64,000 nucleotides of DNA from Ophiobolus disseminans (GCA_010093685.1 MU006220.1:217502-281501), one strand, 5' to 3'. Shown: positions 43,980 through 55,762, counted from the stretch's first letter. A program made the numbers and translations. Notes: a model not told the origin generated them from the sequence alone.

Positions 43980-45212
43980 ATGGAACTCCTCGTTTTTGGT
44001 CACAACGCACACTTTTCATCACACGTGCGTCTCCGACACGCAAATCCCGCTCACAACCCCACTTACAATGCCTCGACGCGTGCCCTGTGCGCGACGGAGA
44101 TCCAGATCCTCTGGTCATCGTGGTGCGATGCAGTCATTGCGTACAGAAACAACACAAACGACTGGTCCGTCGAGTACGTGGGCACGGGTCTTACCGACTC
44201 GCAGCGCGATCGCATAGACGGGTCCGAAGTCATCGCGCAAGCGGTGGATAAGCGCACACTGCGTGAAATCGACTTCTTCGGGTCCGCTATGCACGACGGG
44301 CTGCGCGGCTATGTTGTAATTGATCACGAGCGCAAAGAGAGCAAAGCGACTTCCTATGCAACGGAGTTGGAGATGGAAGCGGGTGTTCCGGAACAACAGT
44401 TCCACAGCGTACCTCACATCATGGATGTCTTGGGCATACGTGTGGGAAGCAACAACGATATTCACGTTAGCACCGTGTCGACTCGGACAGGCGGGGGGTA
44501 TATCCATCACCTCGCAGGCCTCGCAGACCTATGGGAGACCTTCGCTTCCAATGTCATGTTTCCGTCGGCTCAAAGCGTTGGCTATCTTACACCAGTGCAG
44601 TGGTGCACAAATGCAACCACGGCCACCGCTCTCGATAAGAAGGGTCGAGTCTATACCGCGACGCGAGATCCGCGTTATCCAAATTGCCTAGGTCGTGCGT
44701 ACGCACATGCACATCCGACCGAGTTTTTGCCTATGCCTTACCTCTCCGAGACATATGTCACGGAGATAGCATCTGGAGGCTATATGACTGCAGCTGCAAG
44801 CGCAAGCAACGAGCTGTTCCTATGGGGCCAAGCATGTCCTGGGTCTGATGGAGAGCTCTCAGTTCTAAGAGAGCATGTCGCTTCAAATGATAGCCAGACA
44901 TCAGGCATTCGCGCTGAAGATGAGCAGGATGATATTGTCAAATGTCTTACGGTTCGTATAGACGGCGAGGAGGCGTACGTGGTTGATGTAGCCGTCGGGC
45001 ACGGGCATGTCTTAGTCGCGGCAGAGGTGCAAAGAAAAAGCGATAGCGAAAAGAGAGCCGTGTTTGCCGCAGGAGACAACAGCAAGGGCCAACTGGGATT
45101 TGATCCAAGTAGACCATATCTTCCGGACTTTGAGGAGGTAGTGGCTTTCAGAGGCAAGAAGATCCAGCAGCTGGCTGCCTCGGGTTGGTCCAGCTACATC
45201 GTGAGCGATTGA
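43980..45212 (+). CDS. RCC1-like beta-propeller repeat protein
   Basis: A single 410-residue exon starts at ATG 43980 (MELLVFGHNAHF). The protein has scattered RCC1-type repeat signatures: LVFGHNAH at the N-terminus, SNELFLWGQACPG in the middle, and AVFAAGDNSKGQLGFDPSRP near the C-terminus, followed by KIQQLAASGWSSYIVSD, the usual end of a blade. Repeats are few and diverged, so it is a degenerate seven-bladed propeller rather than the chromatin exchange factor itself. In some fungi such proteins look like ATS1-type factors, but I cannot assign one here. Large frames overlapping its 5' end (43427..44251) are antisense or off-frame shadows. Confidence 0.8.
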   Translation: MELLVFGHNAHFSSHVRLRHANPAHNPTYNASTRALCATEIQILWSSWCDAVIAYRNNTNDWSVEYVGTGLTDSQRDRIDGSEVIAQAVDKRTLREIDFFGSAMHDGLRGYVVIDHERKESKATSYATELEMEAGVPEQQFHSVPHIMDVLGIRVGSNNDIHVSTVSTRTGGGYIHHLAGLADLWETFASNVMFPSAQSVGYLTPVQWCTNATTATALDKKGRVYTATRDPRYPNCLGRAYAHAHPTEFLPMPYLSETYVTEIASGGYMTAAASASNELFLWGQACPGSDGELSVLREHVASNDSQTSGIRAEDEQDDIVKCLTVRIDGEEAYVVDVAVGHGHVLVAAEVQRKSDSEKRAVFAAGDNSKGQLGFDPSRPYLPDFEEVVAFRGKKIQQLAASGWSSYIVSD

Positions 45213-45353
45213 AGCACACAGTAAACAACATGAAGACAAGAGTATAGAGAAGAAGACTTCAAACATGTCGACAATCATGATACCTATCCAAGGTGTAATA
45301 CCAATCTAGAAGGCGAACTAGGATGAACATTCAAAGAGGGATCATATCCCCTA

Positions 45354-46740
45354 CTAACAACATGAGCCTCGGCGTAGGCATCCAACACAACACGATGTGC
45401 TAGGTATTCCATCCGCCGGCCCCGCCTCGATATCAAAAGTCGGACTCCAAGGTTCAAGATGTCCATCATGGGAGGCTGCTGGCGTGTTTGGTGAAAGCGA
45501 GCCAGTGGAAACCTCGATTCTTGTCGTCACAGTTATCGAATTCTGTCTCGGCTGCAGGAGAATGTGTGCAGGAGCTTCTTGAAAGTCCCCCGGATTGGTT
45601 TGTTGAGGGGTCTGCGGGCGGGACTGATGAGGCGGAGATGTTGACTTGCGCGTGGGTACTCGCGTGAGCCTGCTCGGCAAAATCTTTTCGAAGAGAGGTC
45701 GCAGGTGCGGACAGCAAGCGACGATGATGCCAGTGCTCATCTGGGCCATTGACCACATCAAAGTGGTTCCTATACCGTATGTCACATCGCCACCGTAGGC
45801 GACCTCTGTGAGCGCACTCAAACGCAAACCGCCGATAACGATGTTGCTACCACGCAGTCAGTAAGGGAATGATGATATGGCATCAATCTTCAAACAGTAG
45901 TCCGATAGCAAAGATAGCCGAGATTGCGATTTTGTGGGAATGACGGAGCTGCAGTTTCCAGACCACGCGATGCGGAAGCATCCACGTGAGACCGTCAAGT
46001 AAGACTCCCAGGGCCGCCATGGTCACAACAAAAGGTTCGAGGTTGAAGCAGTATCGAGGATCCTGGAATGGTAGAGTCCAGTTGTGGTAGAATGGGATAC
46101 AGTGAAGCATGGTACCAAGGATTGCGGCGAGGCCTAGAGCAATGGCACAAAAGATACAGCCGTATGCTGCAGGTGTGTGTCAACAACAGTCTACATATGA
46201 GATGAAGCAGAGCTTTGGTTCATGACAGTACCAATTTGTCTCAGCCGGGGAAACGTTTGAGTGAAGAGCATCCGGATGAAAAAGATTGTGATTGCACACC
46301 GTGTGAGAGTGATGCTCAAGGCCATGGGGATTCTGAACAACCATAGTACCTAGTTCCATGAGCTTACGTGTGTCCAAGTTTGGTTGGAGGCTTACTATGA
46401 GTGTTATTCGTAGGTTCGCTTTGGTTGCAGTGTATATATGCTGACGAACATGGCCGGCAAGCATCGCTTCGTTATGTTAGTAAAGCGGTGGATTGGTAGA
46501 GAGTTAGTCATGACTTGCCAACAAAGAAGGCCGCTTCGACCAGGTACAAACAAAACTACAGGCGTTAATTTGAAGTTGACTGCATCACGACTTTCTTCGT
46601 ACCAAAGAAAGCACCAACAGTGTATCATCGACGGTCCAAGGCAGACGCTTCGCTCGCTTTGCTATATAGCGCGCAATCAGGAACGCGGACGGCAAGACGG
46701 CGAGAATTGTAGCTCCAGCTACATATGATGCAAATAGCAT
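45354..46740 (-). CDS. Fungal rhodopsin-domain integral membrane protein (Pth11-like, no CFEM)
   Basis: This is a seven-TM protein of the fungal rhodopsin-domain family, putative GPCR-like receptors whose ligands are mostly unknown. Six exons, 46603..46740, 46519..46555 (37 nt), 46396..46466, 46232..46349, 45896..46166 and 45354..45846, sum to 375 aa, and every junction restores a hydrophobic helix. TM1 is VAGATILAVLPSAFLIARYI, followed by the family loop KRLPWTVDDTLLVLS. Later helices include LWLFRIPMALSITL, CIFCAIALGLAAILG and LGVLLDGLTWMLP, and the last TM has STGIIVACCPHLRPLF, then a Ser/Pro-rich tail. Intron 2 (46467..46518) uses a GC donor (GCAAGT). No CFEM cysteine domain is present before TM1. 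Confidence 0.87.
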
Positions 46741-48555
46741 TGGAACTTTGAAGCCGATAAGGTGTTGAAGACACGAGGAAACAAGAGTGAGTCCTCTAGG
46801 GCGAGGCAGCCGTGCGCATTACAGGACTTGGTGGAGTTCGGAAGCTGAGGTGAGGAACCCAATGTAGAACGTAAGAAGCTTAGGGTAGCAATAGGATCTG
46901 GGATCAATGGATGGCATGGTTACCGAATGCACATAATGTTGTTGCTCTGGTGGACGGTGACACGTGGTAGAGTTGTTGTCAGCCTCGGGAGCTAACAAGT
47001 CGAGGCAGGGACTGTCATCCTGTCGTTCCTGGTGTTGGAATTGGCAGACGTTGCTTCCACCTCCGACAGCGATGAAGATTCGGCAATTGACTGTTTCACA
47101 CATGTCGATAGATACCGTCAATGTTTCGACTCACCCACAGTACACAACCATCGAGTTGTTTCAAGATAGCATGTGTGATGTCAAGTTGCAGTCGCAACCC
47201 TGCACACGCAACTTTCATGCGAGGCCGGCGCGAAGTGGGAAGCGACATTGCACGCACGCGCCTTGCAAGGCGACCAGAAGTGAGATTGTCGAGTGGTACG
47301 AAATAGGGAGGGCACCAGTACCTGTTGCTGACATGTCGCAGGCTGAACTTGTGCTCTTCATCGGAAACACAGCCTGGGAGCGCCGAATTTTGTATTGGTT
47401 TCGGCAGAATAGAGGAGATGGCCGCCGGCTTGCCTGATTAGTTTCTGCATTTATTCGGATCACAACGGTTTCTGGGGTCTTTAGCGTATAGATTCGGCCC
47501 TATCGGCCTCTGTTCGAGCCTTCGGACCGATGCTTGTTTCGCGCATCAGCAGGTGGTGTCAGGCTTGCGGTAAACTTCGACTTGGTCGATTCGGTGTTGG
47601 GATTGGTCTTGCTTTTGCAGCTTATTATCCTGGTTCTTGGGCCGGGTCGAACGTTACGAGATCGAGCCACGCATCCTCCTGCTCACGACGCGTCGCACTT
47701 TGCAGCCCCGCGCTGGCGCAGAAGCGCTGATCGATTCACTGAAATCTTAGCTGTGCTAGGGTGGCATCCAGTGACAGGCAGGATTGTCAGGCGTATACAT
47801 CATTTTCGGCATTCGTGGCAGGGCTGATCAGGCAAGACAGAAACACAGACGCTCGCTGAAAGGCAAGGATTGCGGCGATCCGTGGACGATCCCTCTCACT
47901 CGACATGCCTTCGCTTGCTGTGACACTAAAATGTGGGCACGGCGGAAACTGGCAGCAAAGCAGAGGCAGTCGATGCGCTGCCGCTGGGCAGACTTGGACA
48001 GGCTGCGACGCGCTGTGAGGGGCGGTTGTCGATTGCCATGGACTGATCGCGCGACACCAGCCCAGCAGTACGAAGAAAACCGTCTTCTTGCCACGGCGTT
48101 AGCAGCATCCGCGGCGCAGGCGATATCTCATCTGGAGTGTAATTGGATGAACGAGTCAAGCCGCTAGCGGGATCCGGCAGCATGGAGGACGCCATCAGGG
48201 GTTAAGCAGTTCGTCCTTCTTTCGCGCCTTTCCAAGGCCGTGCAAGGTTCGCAGTCAAATCCTGTAAACGTCATGTGCTCCATTTTTGCCTACCAAACAT
48301 CGTTTCTCGGCTTGCATGTGCCGCTCTATTTTCAGGGAGCCAGGCTTCCCAGGAATCGGAAGCGAAAGCGATCCACTCATAGCAGCCTGACCGTCCCGTT
48401 TCCACCGACCTTTTTCTTCCTCTTCCTAAGCAGCCTTGCTACTGTTCCGCTCTCTCCGCACACACTCTCTTCTCTCTTCAGGATCCGTACGCACACGAAG
48501 ACCTACATCGATTCTGTGGGCAGTCACTCTCTCGAACATAGCCAGGCTACAACAC
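46741..48555. other. Divergent 1.8-kb interval without supported genes
   Basis: This lies between the rhodopsin-domain gene (minus) and an unrecognised gene (plus). A 157-codon plus frame (46964..47437) and several shorter ones were examined. None shows splice-compatible coding character, and they overlap antisense frames of equal length. The TATA-like, CT-rich tract near 48400-48480 fits the 5' UTR/promoter of the gene at 48556. Confidence 0.4.
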
Positions 48556-49869
48556 ATGACAAGCCGCGCTTTCCGCGACCATGACATGGAAACAATACAT
48601 CTAACTATCCCGGAAACGCTCGACATGGAAGCTCCACACCTTCAGTCGACTGAGTGGGCAGAGAGTGCCAGGCCCAGCACCTTGCTCAGGCAACGAAGTA
48701 ACTCTTTTCCTATCGTCCAGGCTCTTGGATGCTCGACACCAGAGGCTCAGCTTATCCTGGCTGAGGGCAGGGCTGCTGTTCGGAAGCGTCGTGGGCGACG
48801 CAATCGATCTATCAACAAGGAAACTAGTACTTTGCAACCAAGGAACCATCTAAAGTACCTCGAAGCCGCACCAGACCCGGACTGGGCCGAGGCCGAACCA
48901 GTATCGTCAGATGCTCGAAGTTGTCACGCTAGGATTCCTTCCAATACAACCGACCGGAGCACCTCCACCGTGGTTCCTGTACTTGGAGATAGCGAAGCTC
49001 ACAACACTGGCTCTGCTCCGGATACACTCGGAAACTACTCCGCCAACCTTGCGCAGTTCATCAAGGCACAACTTAAATCGATACCAACATACCAACCGGA
49101 GCTCGACTCCACCTCGCCGCTGTCGCCCCAATCATGTCCAGACTTTTCCTTCCCAATGCGATCACCAACACTATCCCCGACGACGTCAATTCGACGGCCA
49201 GCAGACGCACCCAAGGTCATAGAGATTCCTCCTGTGCGGCCACCCGCGAGGAGTGCATTCTCTGCTTGGAGTTCCACCGACGACGGCACGGATTCCGACG
49301 CTGCTTCACTGCCAGATACTGAGCGACATACGAAGGCCGTCGGGTCCAAGAGAAGCACATACGCACCATCTGTTCTTGGCTACTATGAAACATCGAATAG
49401 TGCCCCGTTCCTCTTCTCGTCTACACCTATTGAAGATCAAGGTGAGCCTGACACAGCAAAGGCCTCCGCCTTTCCCAATCAGGCGGCACTACCGGGCTCC
49501 GCCACTGAACATCAAGATGATGATGACGACTATCCCTCGTCTTGCCTTTCACGGCCACAGCTTACCGTCTCCTCTGCGCCATCGTACTCGTCCTCCTCGG
49601 CCTCGGCCTCGGCGTCAGCATCATCCTACTTTGATTGCAAACGCACGCTCGCCATCACCCCTTACATGAAAGATCGCATCATGGCTGCGCTTACGCCTCC
49701 CTATCCGCACACAAAGATTGTGAGCGCCACCTCACCGTGGGAAGGCGGCGCAATCGCCAACGTGCACGACGTCTTTGTCGAGTCACAGCAGCGGGTCCAC
49801 GTCGACGGCATGACATTCGATATGATCCGAGACTTCATTGTACCGACTCGGGCCTCAACGCCTTGCTAA
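48556..49869 (+). CDS. Unrecognised Ser/Pro-rich protein with conserved-looking C-terminus
   Basis: A single-exon 437-residue protein from ATG 48556 (MTSRAFRDHDMETIHLTIPE). No family is recognised. Most of it is disordered, with Ser/Pro/Thr runs, an Arg-rich patch (AVRKRRGRRNRS) that may be a nuclear signal, and a Ser/Ala-Ser repeat (SSSSASASASASS). The last about 80 residues look ordered: TLAITPYMKDRIMAALTPPY and SPWEGGAIANVHDVFVES, then HVDGMTFDMIRDFI. An upstream open frame without ATG extends to 48436. The stop codon sits inside the first copy of an 84-bp tandem duplication, so the present C-terminus ASTPC and its stop are part of repeat DNA. Confidence 0.68.
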   Translation: MTSRAFRDHDMETIHLTIPETLDMEAPHLQSTEWAESARPSTLLRQRSNSFPIVQALGCSTPEAQLILAEGRAAVRKRRGRRNRSINKETSTLQPRNHLKYLEAAPDPDWAEAEPVSSDARSCHARIPSNTTDRSTSTVVPVLGDSEAHNTGSAPDTLGNYSANLAQFIKAQLKSIPTYQPELDSTSPLSPQSCPDFSFPMRSPTLSPTTSIRRPADAPKVIEIPPVRPPARSAFSAWSSTDDGTDSDAASLPDTERHTKAVGSKRSTYAPSVLGYYETSNSAPFLFSSTPIEDQGEPDTAKASAFPNQAALPGSATEHQDDDDDYPSSCLSRPQLTVSSAPSYSSSSASASASASSYFDCKRTLAITPYMKDRIMAALTPPYPHTKIVSATSPWEGGAIANVHDVFVESQQRVHVDGMTFDMIRDFIVPTRASTPC

Positions 49870-50017
49870 TTTCCTGTTCTACCGTATTATTCTCCTCCGT
49901 CTTACTAGCGCGTGCGTTCCGGGTTGTATATTCGGGCCTTAACGCCTTGCTAATTTCCTGTTCTACCGTTTTATTCTCCTCTGTCTTACTAGCGCGTGCG
50001 TTCCGGGTTGTATATTC
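49850..50017. repeat. 84-bp tandem duplication spanning the 3' end of the upstream gene
   Basis: Two units of exactly 84 bp (49850-49933 and 49934-50017) differ at only a few positions. Each contains GGGCCT-AACGCCTTGCTAAT and GCGCGTGCGTTCCGGGTTGT. The unit begins within the last codons of the gene at 48556 and includes its TAA. On the minus strand it is open and would encode a 28-residue repeat (PEYTTRNARASKTEEN ...), but no start or context supports translation. Confidence 0.92.
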
Positions 50018-50851
50018 GGGCATATCACTCGTGGTTGGCAGGCCCTGCCATGTCGAGGTTGCTCTGCTTTATCGGTTTCGCTCCTGAAAATGTTTTCTTG
50101 TAATGTTTTCGTTGGTCTTGAGATACACACATAGACTGCTCTTCTGAGAGAGCCGCGCTTCATAGCGATGGATCTCTCCGTCATTTCTTTGCTTGGAGTT
50201 TGGGGACAGATATCTTGCACACGACGAGTGTATGATGCACACGATACCATTCTTTCGGTCGCTGGAGAAGTTGTATATACACATAGGGAGGGTCACGTTT
50301 ACAGGCTTAGGCCACTGAGCGGAAGTTTCTGAGCAGTCAGTACATGCTTGGAAATACCAGATAGTCAGAACACACAACAGAATGCACACATCACATCCTA
50401 CCTACGAAAACGTAATATGACGATCAACATGAAGTTGTGACCAGGCAATCGACAGGGCTGAAAACAGACCAGATCGGCAAGGCTTGGAGCGGTGAAGGTG
50501 CCATGCAGCCCTCCCGTCGTGCAGATGTGGGGTGGGACGGGTATGCACGTCGATCAACGAGGCGACGTCATGTTTGATTGGTTTGGGGGTGAAAACATCC
50601 CACCAGCAGGGTAACGCTACCTGTGCCGCCCGACGCCTCTCTGCAAACAATTCGTACGCTGAAATTTATCGGTGTGTGAAGCCGCTTTGCTGTAGGGTCT
50701 TCCCCCCACCCAACGTCTCAGTCGTGGTTCTCGCAAGTGGACACGTACGCTTGAGAAATTGTAGCGTCACATAGTCTCGCGCCCCCACCACCGTCCTCCC
50801 TACACCAGAATCACCCACGTGATACTGCACACGCGACAACAGGCTCTAGAC
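50018..50851. other. Intergenic region upstream of signal peptide peptidase
   Basis: These 834 bp follow the 84-bp duplication and hold the peptidase promoter. Minus-strand frames near 50069..50389 and 50402..50650 look like chance. Nothing else was recognised. Confidence 0.4.
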
Positions 50852-52683
50852 ATGGCAGAGGCAGACCCCGGCTTCGTGGCGCAACTGCTCGGCCGCGTTG
50901 CCTACGAGTTTTCGCAGGCGCAACCGATGCTGCCTGTCTATCTCCACCTCATCGTGTCCGCCCTCTTCCCCATCTACACCGGCGCACACGCCTCGCTCTC
51001 GCGCCCCTCCACCGCCGCCAAACCCCCCAAGAAGAAGCACACGGTCGACGATGCCGAAGACAACGATGACGAAGACGACGACGAGGAAGAGCGCATCATG
51101 GAGGGCCTCTCGCCAACAGATGCACTTCTCATGCCGCTCTTCGCAGGCTGCGCGCTCGCTTCGCTCTACTTCCTCCTCAAGTGGATGAAGGACCCGGCGC
51201 TGCTCAACAAGATCCTCAACGCCTACTTCGGCATCTTCGGCGTCTTCTCCGTCGCCCGGCTGGTCACCGACATGCTCGACATCGGCCACTCTATCCTCTA
51301 CCCCCACCGATTCGCGCTGGGAGGGGCACTATACCACGTCAATGGCAAGGAGGAGAAGGCGACGCCTGTTGCGGGCGACGTCAAGGATAAAAAGCCTGTC
51401 GTGTCACCGCTGCCGGGATTCCTGACCAAGCTGCCTCTGCCTGAACGCGTCAGGAAGGCGTTCTGGGCTGATCGGGCCATGCCAGGCAACAAGTGGACTC
51501 TGCGCCTATACCTCCACCGTGCGCTCGCTGGCAGGTTGAAGGTCGGACCTCACGACATCTTTGGCGTGTTGGTAGGGCTGGCTACCGTGGCATACTTCAA
51601 CCTCGTCGACAAGCCGTGGTATTTGACAAACCTGCTGGGCTTTGGCTTCTCTTATGGTGCCCTGCAGCTCATGTCGCCAACGACATTTGCCACGGGCAGC
51701 CTGATCCTCAGTGCCCTCTTCTTCTACGATATCTACTTCGTCTTCTACACGTAAGCCATACACCAGACAACCCTCAGCATCATTACTGACTTCACAGTCC
51801 CATGATGGTAACAGTAGCAAAGTCACTCGATGTGCCCATCAAACTCATGTTCCCGCGACCGGCACCGGCCGATGACCCCTTCGGCGCCCCCTCGCACGCA
51901 ATGCTCGGCCTCGGCGATATCGTACTACCCGGCATCATGATTGGGCTTGCACTCCGGTTCGATCTATACCTATTCTACCTCCGTCGTCAGAAACGCACAC
52001 CCGCAGTCAAAGAAGGCGAGGCGGAGACCGTAGAGAAGCCACAATACCACTCGCTGGCAGGGCGCTGGAGCGACCGCTTCTGGACGCACTCGCTCACTGG
52101 GCGTCCGCTCTGGTCAGCCTCGACTGCCGAAGATAGCAAGCCGGAAGCGCCCTTCACCTTCCCCAAGACATACTTCCATGCCAGTTTAGTGGGATACGTG
52201 CTAGGTTTGCTAGCTACGCTGGGCGTCATGATGATATGGAACCACGCACAGCCTGCACTGCTCTACCTGGTACCAGGTGTACTCGGTAGTGTCTGGCTCA
52301 CTGCCCTCGCCCGTGGGGAGCTGGATCTGATGTGGAACTACACTGAAGACATCGGGGAGGACGAGAAAGACAAGAAGAAGTCGGAAGAGAACGCGAAGGA
52401 GGCAAGCGACACCAAAGCAAACGATACGAATGCGCAGGATTCATCGGTCGACGACGCAGATGAGAAAGACACAGACAAAGTCAAACGCGCAGCAAGCCAT
52501 CGCCCCAAGCGAGAGGTCCTCTCCTTCTCCATCGAAGCACCCTGGAAGCTAAAGCAGCCACAATCTGTGCGCAAGAGGTCGAAGGGTGAGACTGATTCTG
52601 CGTCGATTGAGAAGCACAACTGGGTGCCGTCCAAGATCGTCGCCGACACGGAGCCGGCTGGTAAGCGTGTGAGGTTGAAGTGA
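50852..52683 (+). CDS. Signal peptide peptidase (presenilin-type intramembrane aspartyl protease)
   Basis: This is an ER membrane protease that clears cleaved signal peptides; in filamentous fungi the orthologue (SppA) also acts in SREBP processing, which is established for Aspergillus and inferred here. Exons 50852..51750 and 51798..52683 (47-nt intron) give 594 aa. The two catalytic motifs are present: FYDIYFVFYTP with Asp 293, and MLGLGDIVLPG with Asp 340 (GxGD). QPALLYLVP at about 451 is the PAL motif. About nine membrane helices are visible, with an acidic loop (DNDDEDDDEEE) after TM1 and a long charged C-terminal tail that ends KRVRLK. The intron falls just after the first catalytic motif. 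Confidence 0.96.
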
Positions 52684-53276
52684 TCAATGCATGACGAGCA
52701 GTACTTTGGAGTTCGTGCAAGAGTACTAGACAGGTATCCACACAATGGGAGATATCGTAGTGTAGACGGGCGGTAGCTTGCACTGGCATAGCAATGGCGT
52801 TTTTGATTTCCCTCACATACATATTGAAACCAAAATGAAGAATAACATCCCATGGAGAGGATTTCGCCGAGTTGCATCTTTGATACAACATCTCGCATCA
52901 CCTTGAATGCTTCTACCCACACTATTTTCAAACCTCTTGGTGCAAGCCCACGACATGACTTTCAAAAGTACGCACAAAGTCAAGATGTCTCTACAAAGCA
53001 GTGTCGCAGAAGCAACACATATCCAACATACGTCGATATTCAAACTATCCAAACCACTATATACTCTTCAAAATATAAAGCCTCTCCCACAAGCAAAGGG
53101 ATATACAACGATCGACCTTCTTACATCCATCTATCCAAACCCCCAAATCCTTGCAACCCAAAAAAAAAACGCCTAAGCAATGCAAAGATGTAAAATAATA
53201 TAGCTAGTTAAAGATCGTCGTAGAGGGTATCGTGAAAAGGTGCGGAGGTCGATGTATGCGAAAAAAGGCAAGTGGT
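52684..53276. other. Convergent spacer, nothing recognised
   Basis: These 593 bp lie between the peptidase stop and the end of the ADAM gene. The right half is AT-rich with poly-A tracts (for example at 53160), suitable for 3' ends. No gene is supported. Confidence 0.4.
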
Positions 53277-55762
53277 TTATGCATACCGCACCGAACTCCT
53301 ATGATACAACGGCGGCGGACTCTGCATCTGCGGCTGCGGCGGTCCATGATTCGGATTTGGGCCCCACTGGCTCTGCCCCTGTCCCTGATGCCCCATCGGG
53401 GGCGGACCATTCTGCGCAAAAAGCGGCGGGGGCGGAATATTTCTCGCATTGTGATTGTTATGGCTACGATGCGGCGGCGGCGGCGGCGGCGCAGCCGCGA
53501 ATTTCTTTGCGTATTTCTTCTGCTTGGAGCGGCGGCGGTACGAGCGCCAGCAGCAGCAGAAGATGAGCAGAAGGATGAGGCCGCCGATGCCGGCGGCGAG
53601 GCCGATGACGAGGGAGAGGTGGCGGTCGATCCAGGATTTGATTTCTCGGCCGACGGAGCCGTTTTGGCATTGGCCCTGTTCAAGATATTTTAGTACGATA
53701 TACAAAGCATGATGGGATATTTAGGGGGGCTTACGTTTTGACAAGTTCCGCCGCCGGTACACGAGGTACCGTCCAGGAAGTTCTGCTGTAGGCCGTAGCA
53801 GACGCCTCGACCGAACTCGGGACTTCCGCAGCTGAGCATGCAGTTGCTGTTGTCGCAGGCGTAGGTATCGTTGCCTTGGGTGTAGCTGCCCATGACGGTC
53901 TTGCACTGCTGGTCGCGGGATGTACATTGGCCACTGGCACAACGCATTCCGTTCGCGCAGCTTTCGCCGTCTGGCTTTGTCTTGTCCTCCGGGCAGTAGG
54001 GGCTGGTTCCATTGCACGTCTCTTGGGGGTCACAGTCGCTGACGCTGGGTCGGCAGACGGTGCTTGCTGATGCAAATTGACAGTTACGGCAGCAGTCCTC
54101 GTTTGAGTCGTCGCACACAGCGTTGTTGCGGAATCGGCAGGTACCGGGGTCACAGCAGCGGTTGTTACCACAGCCACTTGCTCCACCGCAATCGCACTGT
54201 TCGTCGCCTTCAACGATGCCGTTACCGCATGTCTGACCGGTGATGGTGCCAATGTTCCTGTTGTTGGTCAGGCAGCCCGACTTGACGCTGTTGCGTCCCA
54301 ATGCTGAGCAAATGTTGCCGATAGAACAAGCTGAAAAACGCGTGATGCCTCGGGCAGTCGATGGGTTCATGATGAAGCCCTCGCCAGCATCGCACTGGTT
54401 GGCGCTGAGAGGGCAGCATTGCTGTGCGCTGACGAGGTTCGAGTTGGAGCATTGCGAGGGGGTGCAGTCGTGCACGGCGCCATAGGTGTGTCCGGTTTCA
54501 TGGGCAATGACTTGCCACTCGGTAGAAGTTTTGATGACAACGTTGGCACCAGCAACAGTCTCTCCGGCACTACCAGAGTTCCTCTGCGAGCCAGTTGTAC
54601 AAGCCTGGCCGAGCCATGCCAGTCCGACGGCAGATCCTGTGTTGCAGGTACTAAGAAGAGTCCAATGCGAGTAGCTATCTTGCTGCTGCCCTCTCCATTG
54701 CGAGAACAAGTTCAACCGGTTCTGGATGCTGATGCTATTACTGCAGGCCTGGTTCCAAGGAGTGGCCGCCTGTTGCGACGTCGGACAGTCCGGCTCAGTG
54801 ACGATGACGTTGGCTAGGCCGAGGGAGATGTTGAATGTGCTCTCGAATAGCTCGGAGGCCTGGTTGATCTGCGTGATGATGTTCTGCTGCGTCTGGTTCC
54901 TGTCTCTGTTGAAAGACTGGACGTAGGTGCAGTCGGCAGCAACACCCACGAGGGCTACCTTGCGCGTGGTAGGGCATCCCTCCGTCCGGCCAATAGACGT
55001 CACTAGGTTGACACCAGCACCGTTGCCACCGGGCTGGCCATCGAGCTGCCGCTTGCCGAACAGGGACGACATGGGGGTGGAGAAGAGGCTGCCCTCATCG
55101 CGTGCGCGCATGCCGGCGAATACCGGATGGTCATCGCGCTTGTTGAAGCTCAACTCGTCGCTCAGGCATGCGGGTCCAGCCTCGCGCTTCCTCAGCTCTG
55201 CGTGCTCGCCCACCAGTCCCATGTCCGAGTCCCTGAAGACAACCATGAACTCATCGTCGCGCAGATCGACATCCGGGTCCTCCGCTAACCGTGTGGACTT
55301 GTAGTGCGACGACAGCTTAATGTGGTGATGGTCGTGGTTGATGGTGAAGTGACCCTCAAACAGTGGTTCCAGCCCGTCGCGCTGGATGGTAATGCGAGCC
55401 CACCCCACGCTATCCCAGCGATTCGCCCTCTTGACCCGAGCAATTCCTTTGTACACTTTGTGCTGCAACCGGTCTATCGGATCCTCTCTTGCTACGCTGC
55501 CATCTGCAGCCAGATATGACACCTTCCCCCCTTGCACAAACAAGTCGTGGTTCGGCTCGAGGCTGAGGCGGATGCGCTGCCCTGAGACGTCAAAGGCAAC
55601 ATCGAACGTCGACACGGCAGTCACGCGGTGGCTCTGCGTGAGGATGTCGGCATTCTGCGCGATATTAATGTGCCGCAGCGGCTCGCGCGCTGTTGACGAT
55701 GCAGCGGTAAGTGTGGCGAGGGCGACGGTGAAGGCCGCAGTCACGGTGCGCAGGATTAACAT
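53277..55762 (-). CDS. Membrane-anchored ADAM (reprolysin) metalloprotease
   Basis: A fungal ADAM: a zinc endopeptidase with disintegrin and Cys-rich domains, at the surface or in the secretory path. Exons 53735..55762 and 53277..53675 (59-nt intron) sum to 808 aa. Order: signal peptide (TVTAAFTVALATLTAA), prodomain, a Lys-Arg processing site (LFGKRQLD), catalytic domain with HETGHTYGAVHD at about 421-432 (HExxHxxGxxHD, complete), Met-turn region GFIMNPSTARGITRFS, disintegrin domain (CGNGIVEGDEQCDCGG ... CCRNCQF), Cys-rich domain, a TM helix (VIGLAAGIGGLILLLIF) directly followed by basic residues, and a Pro/Gln/Asn-rich cytoplasmic tail. The intron splits the ectodomain from the anchor exon; retaining it adds 14 residues and a stop, which would make a secreted form. 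Confidence 0.95.

Noticed and set aside
43427..44251. 274-codon plus-strand frame overlapping the RCC1-like gene start
   Set aside because: Composition is irregular and it overlaps the 5' third of a well-supported gene in another frame.
46964..47437. 157-codon plus-strand frame between the rhodopsin-domain gene and 48556
   Set aside because: Antisense frames of similar length overlap it and no splice-compatible continuation was found.
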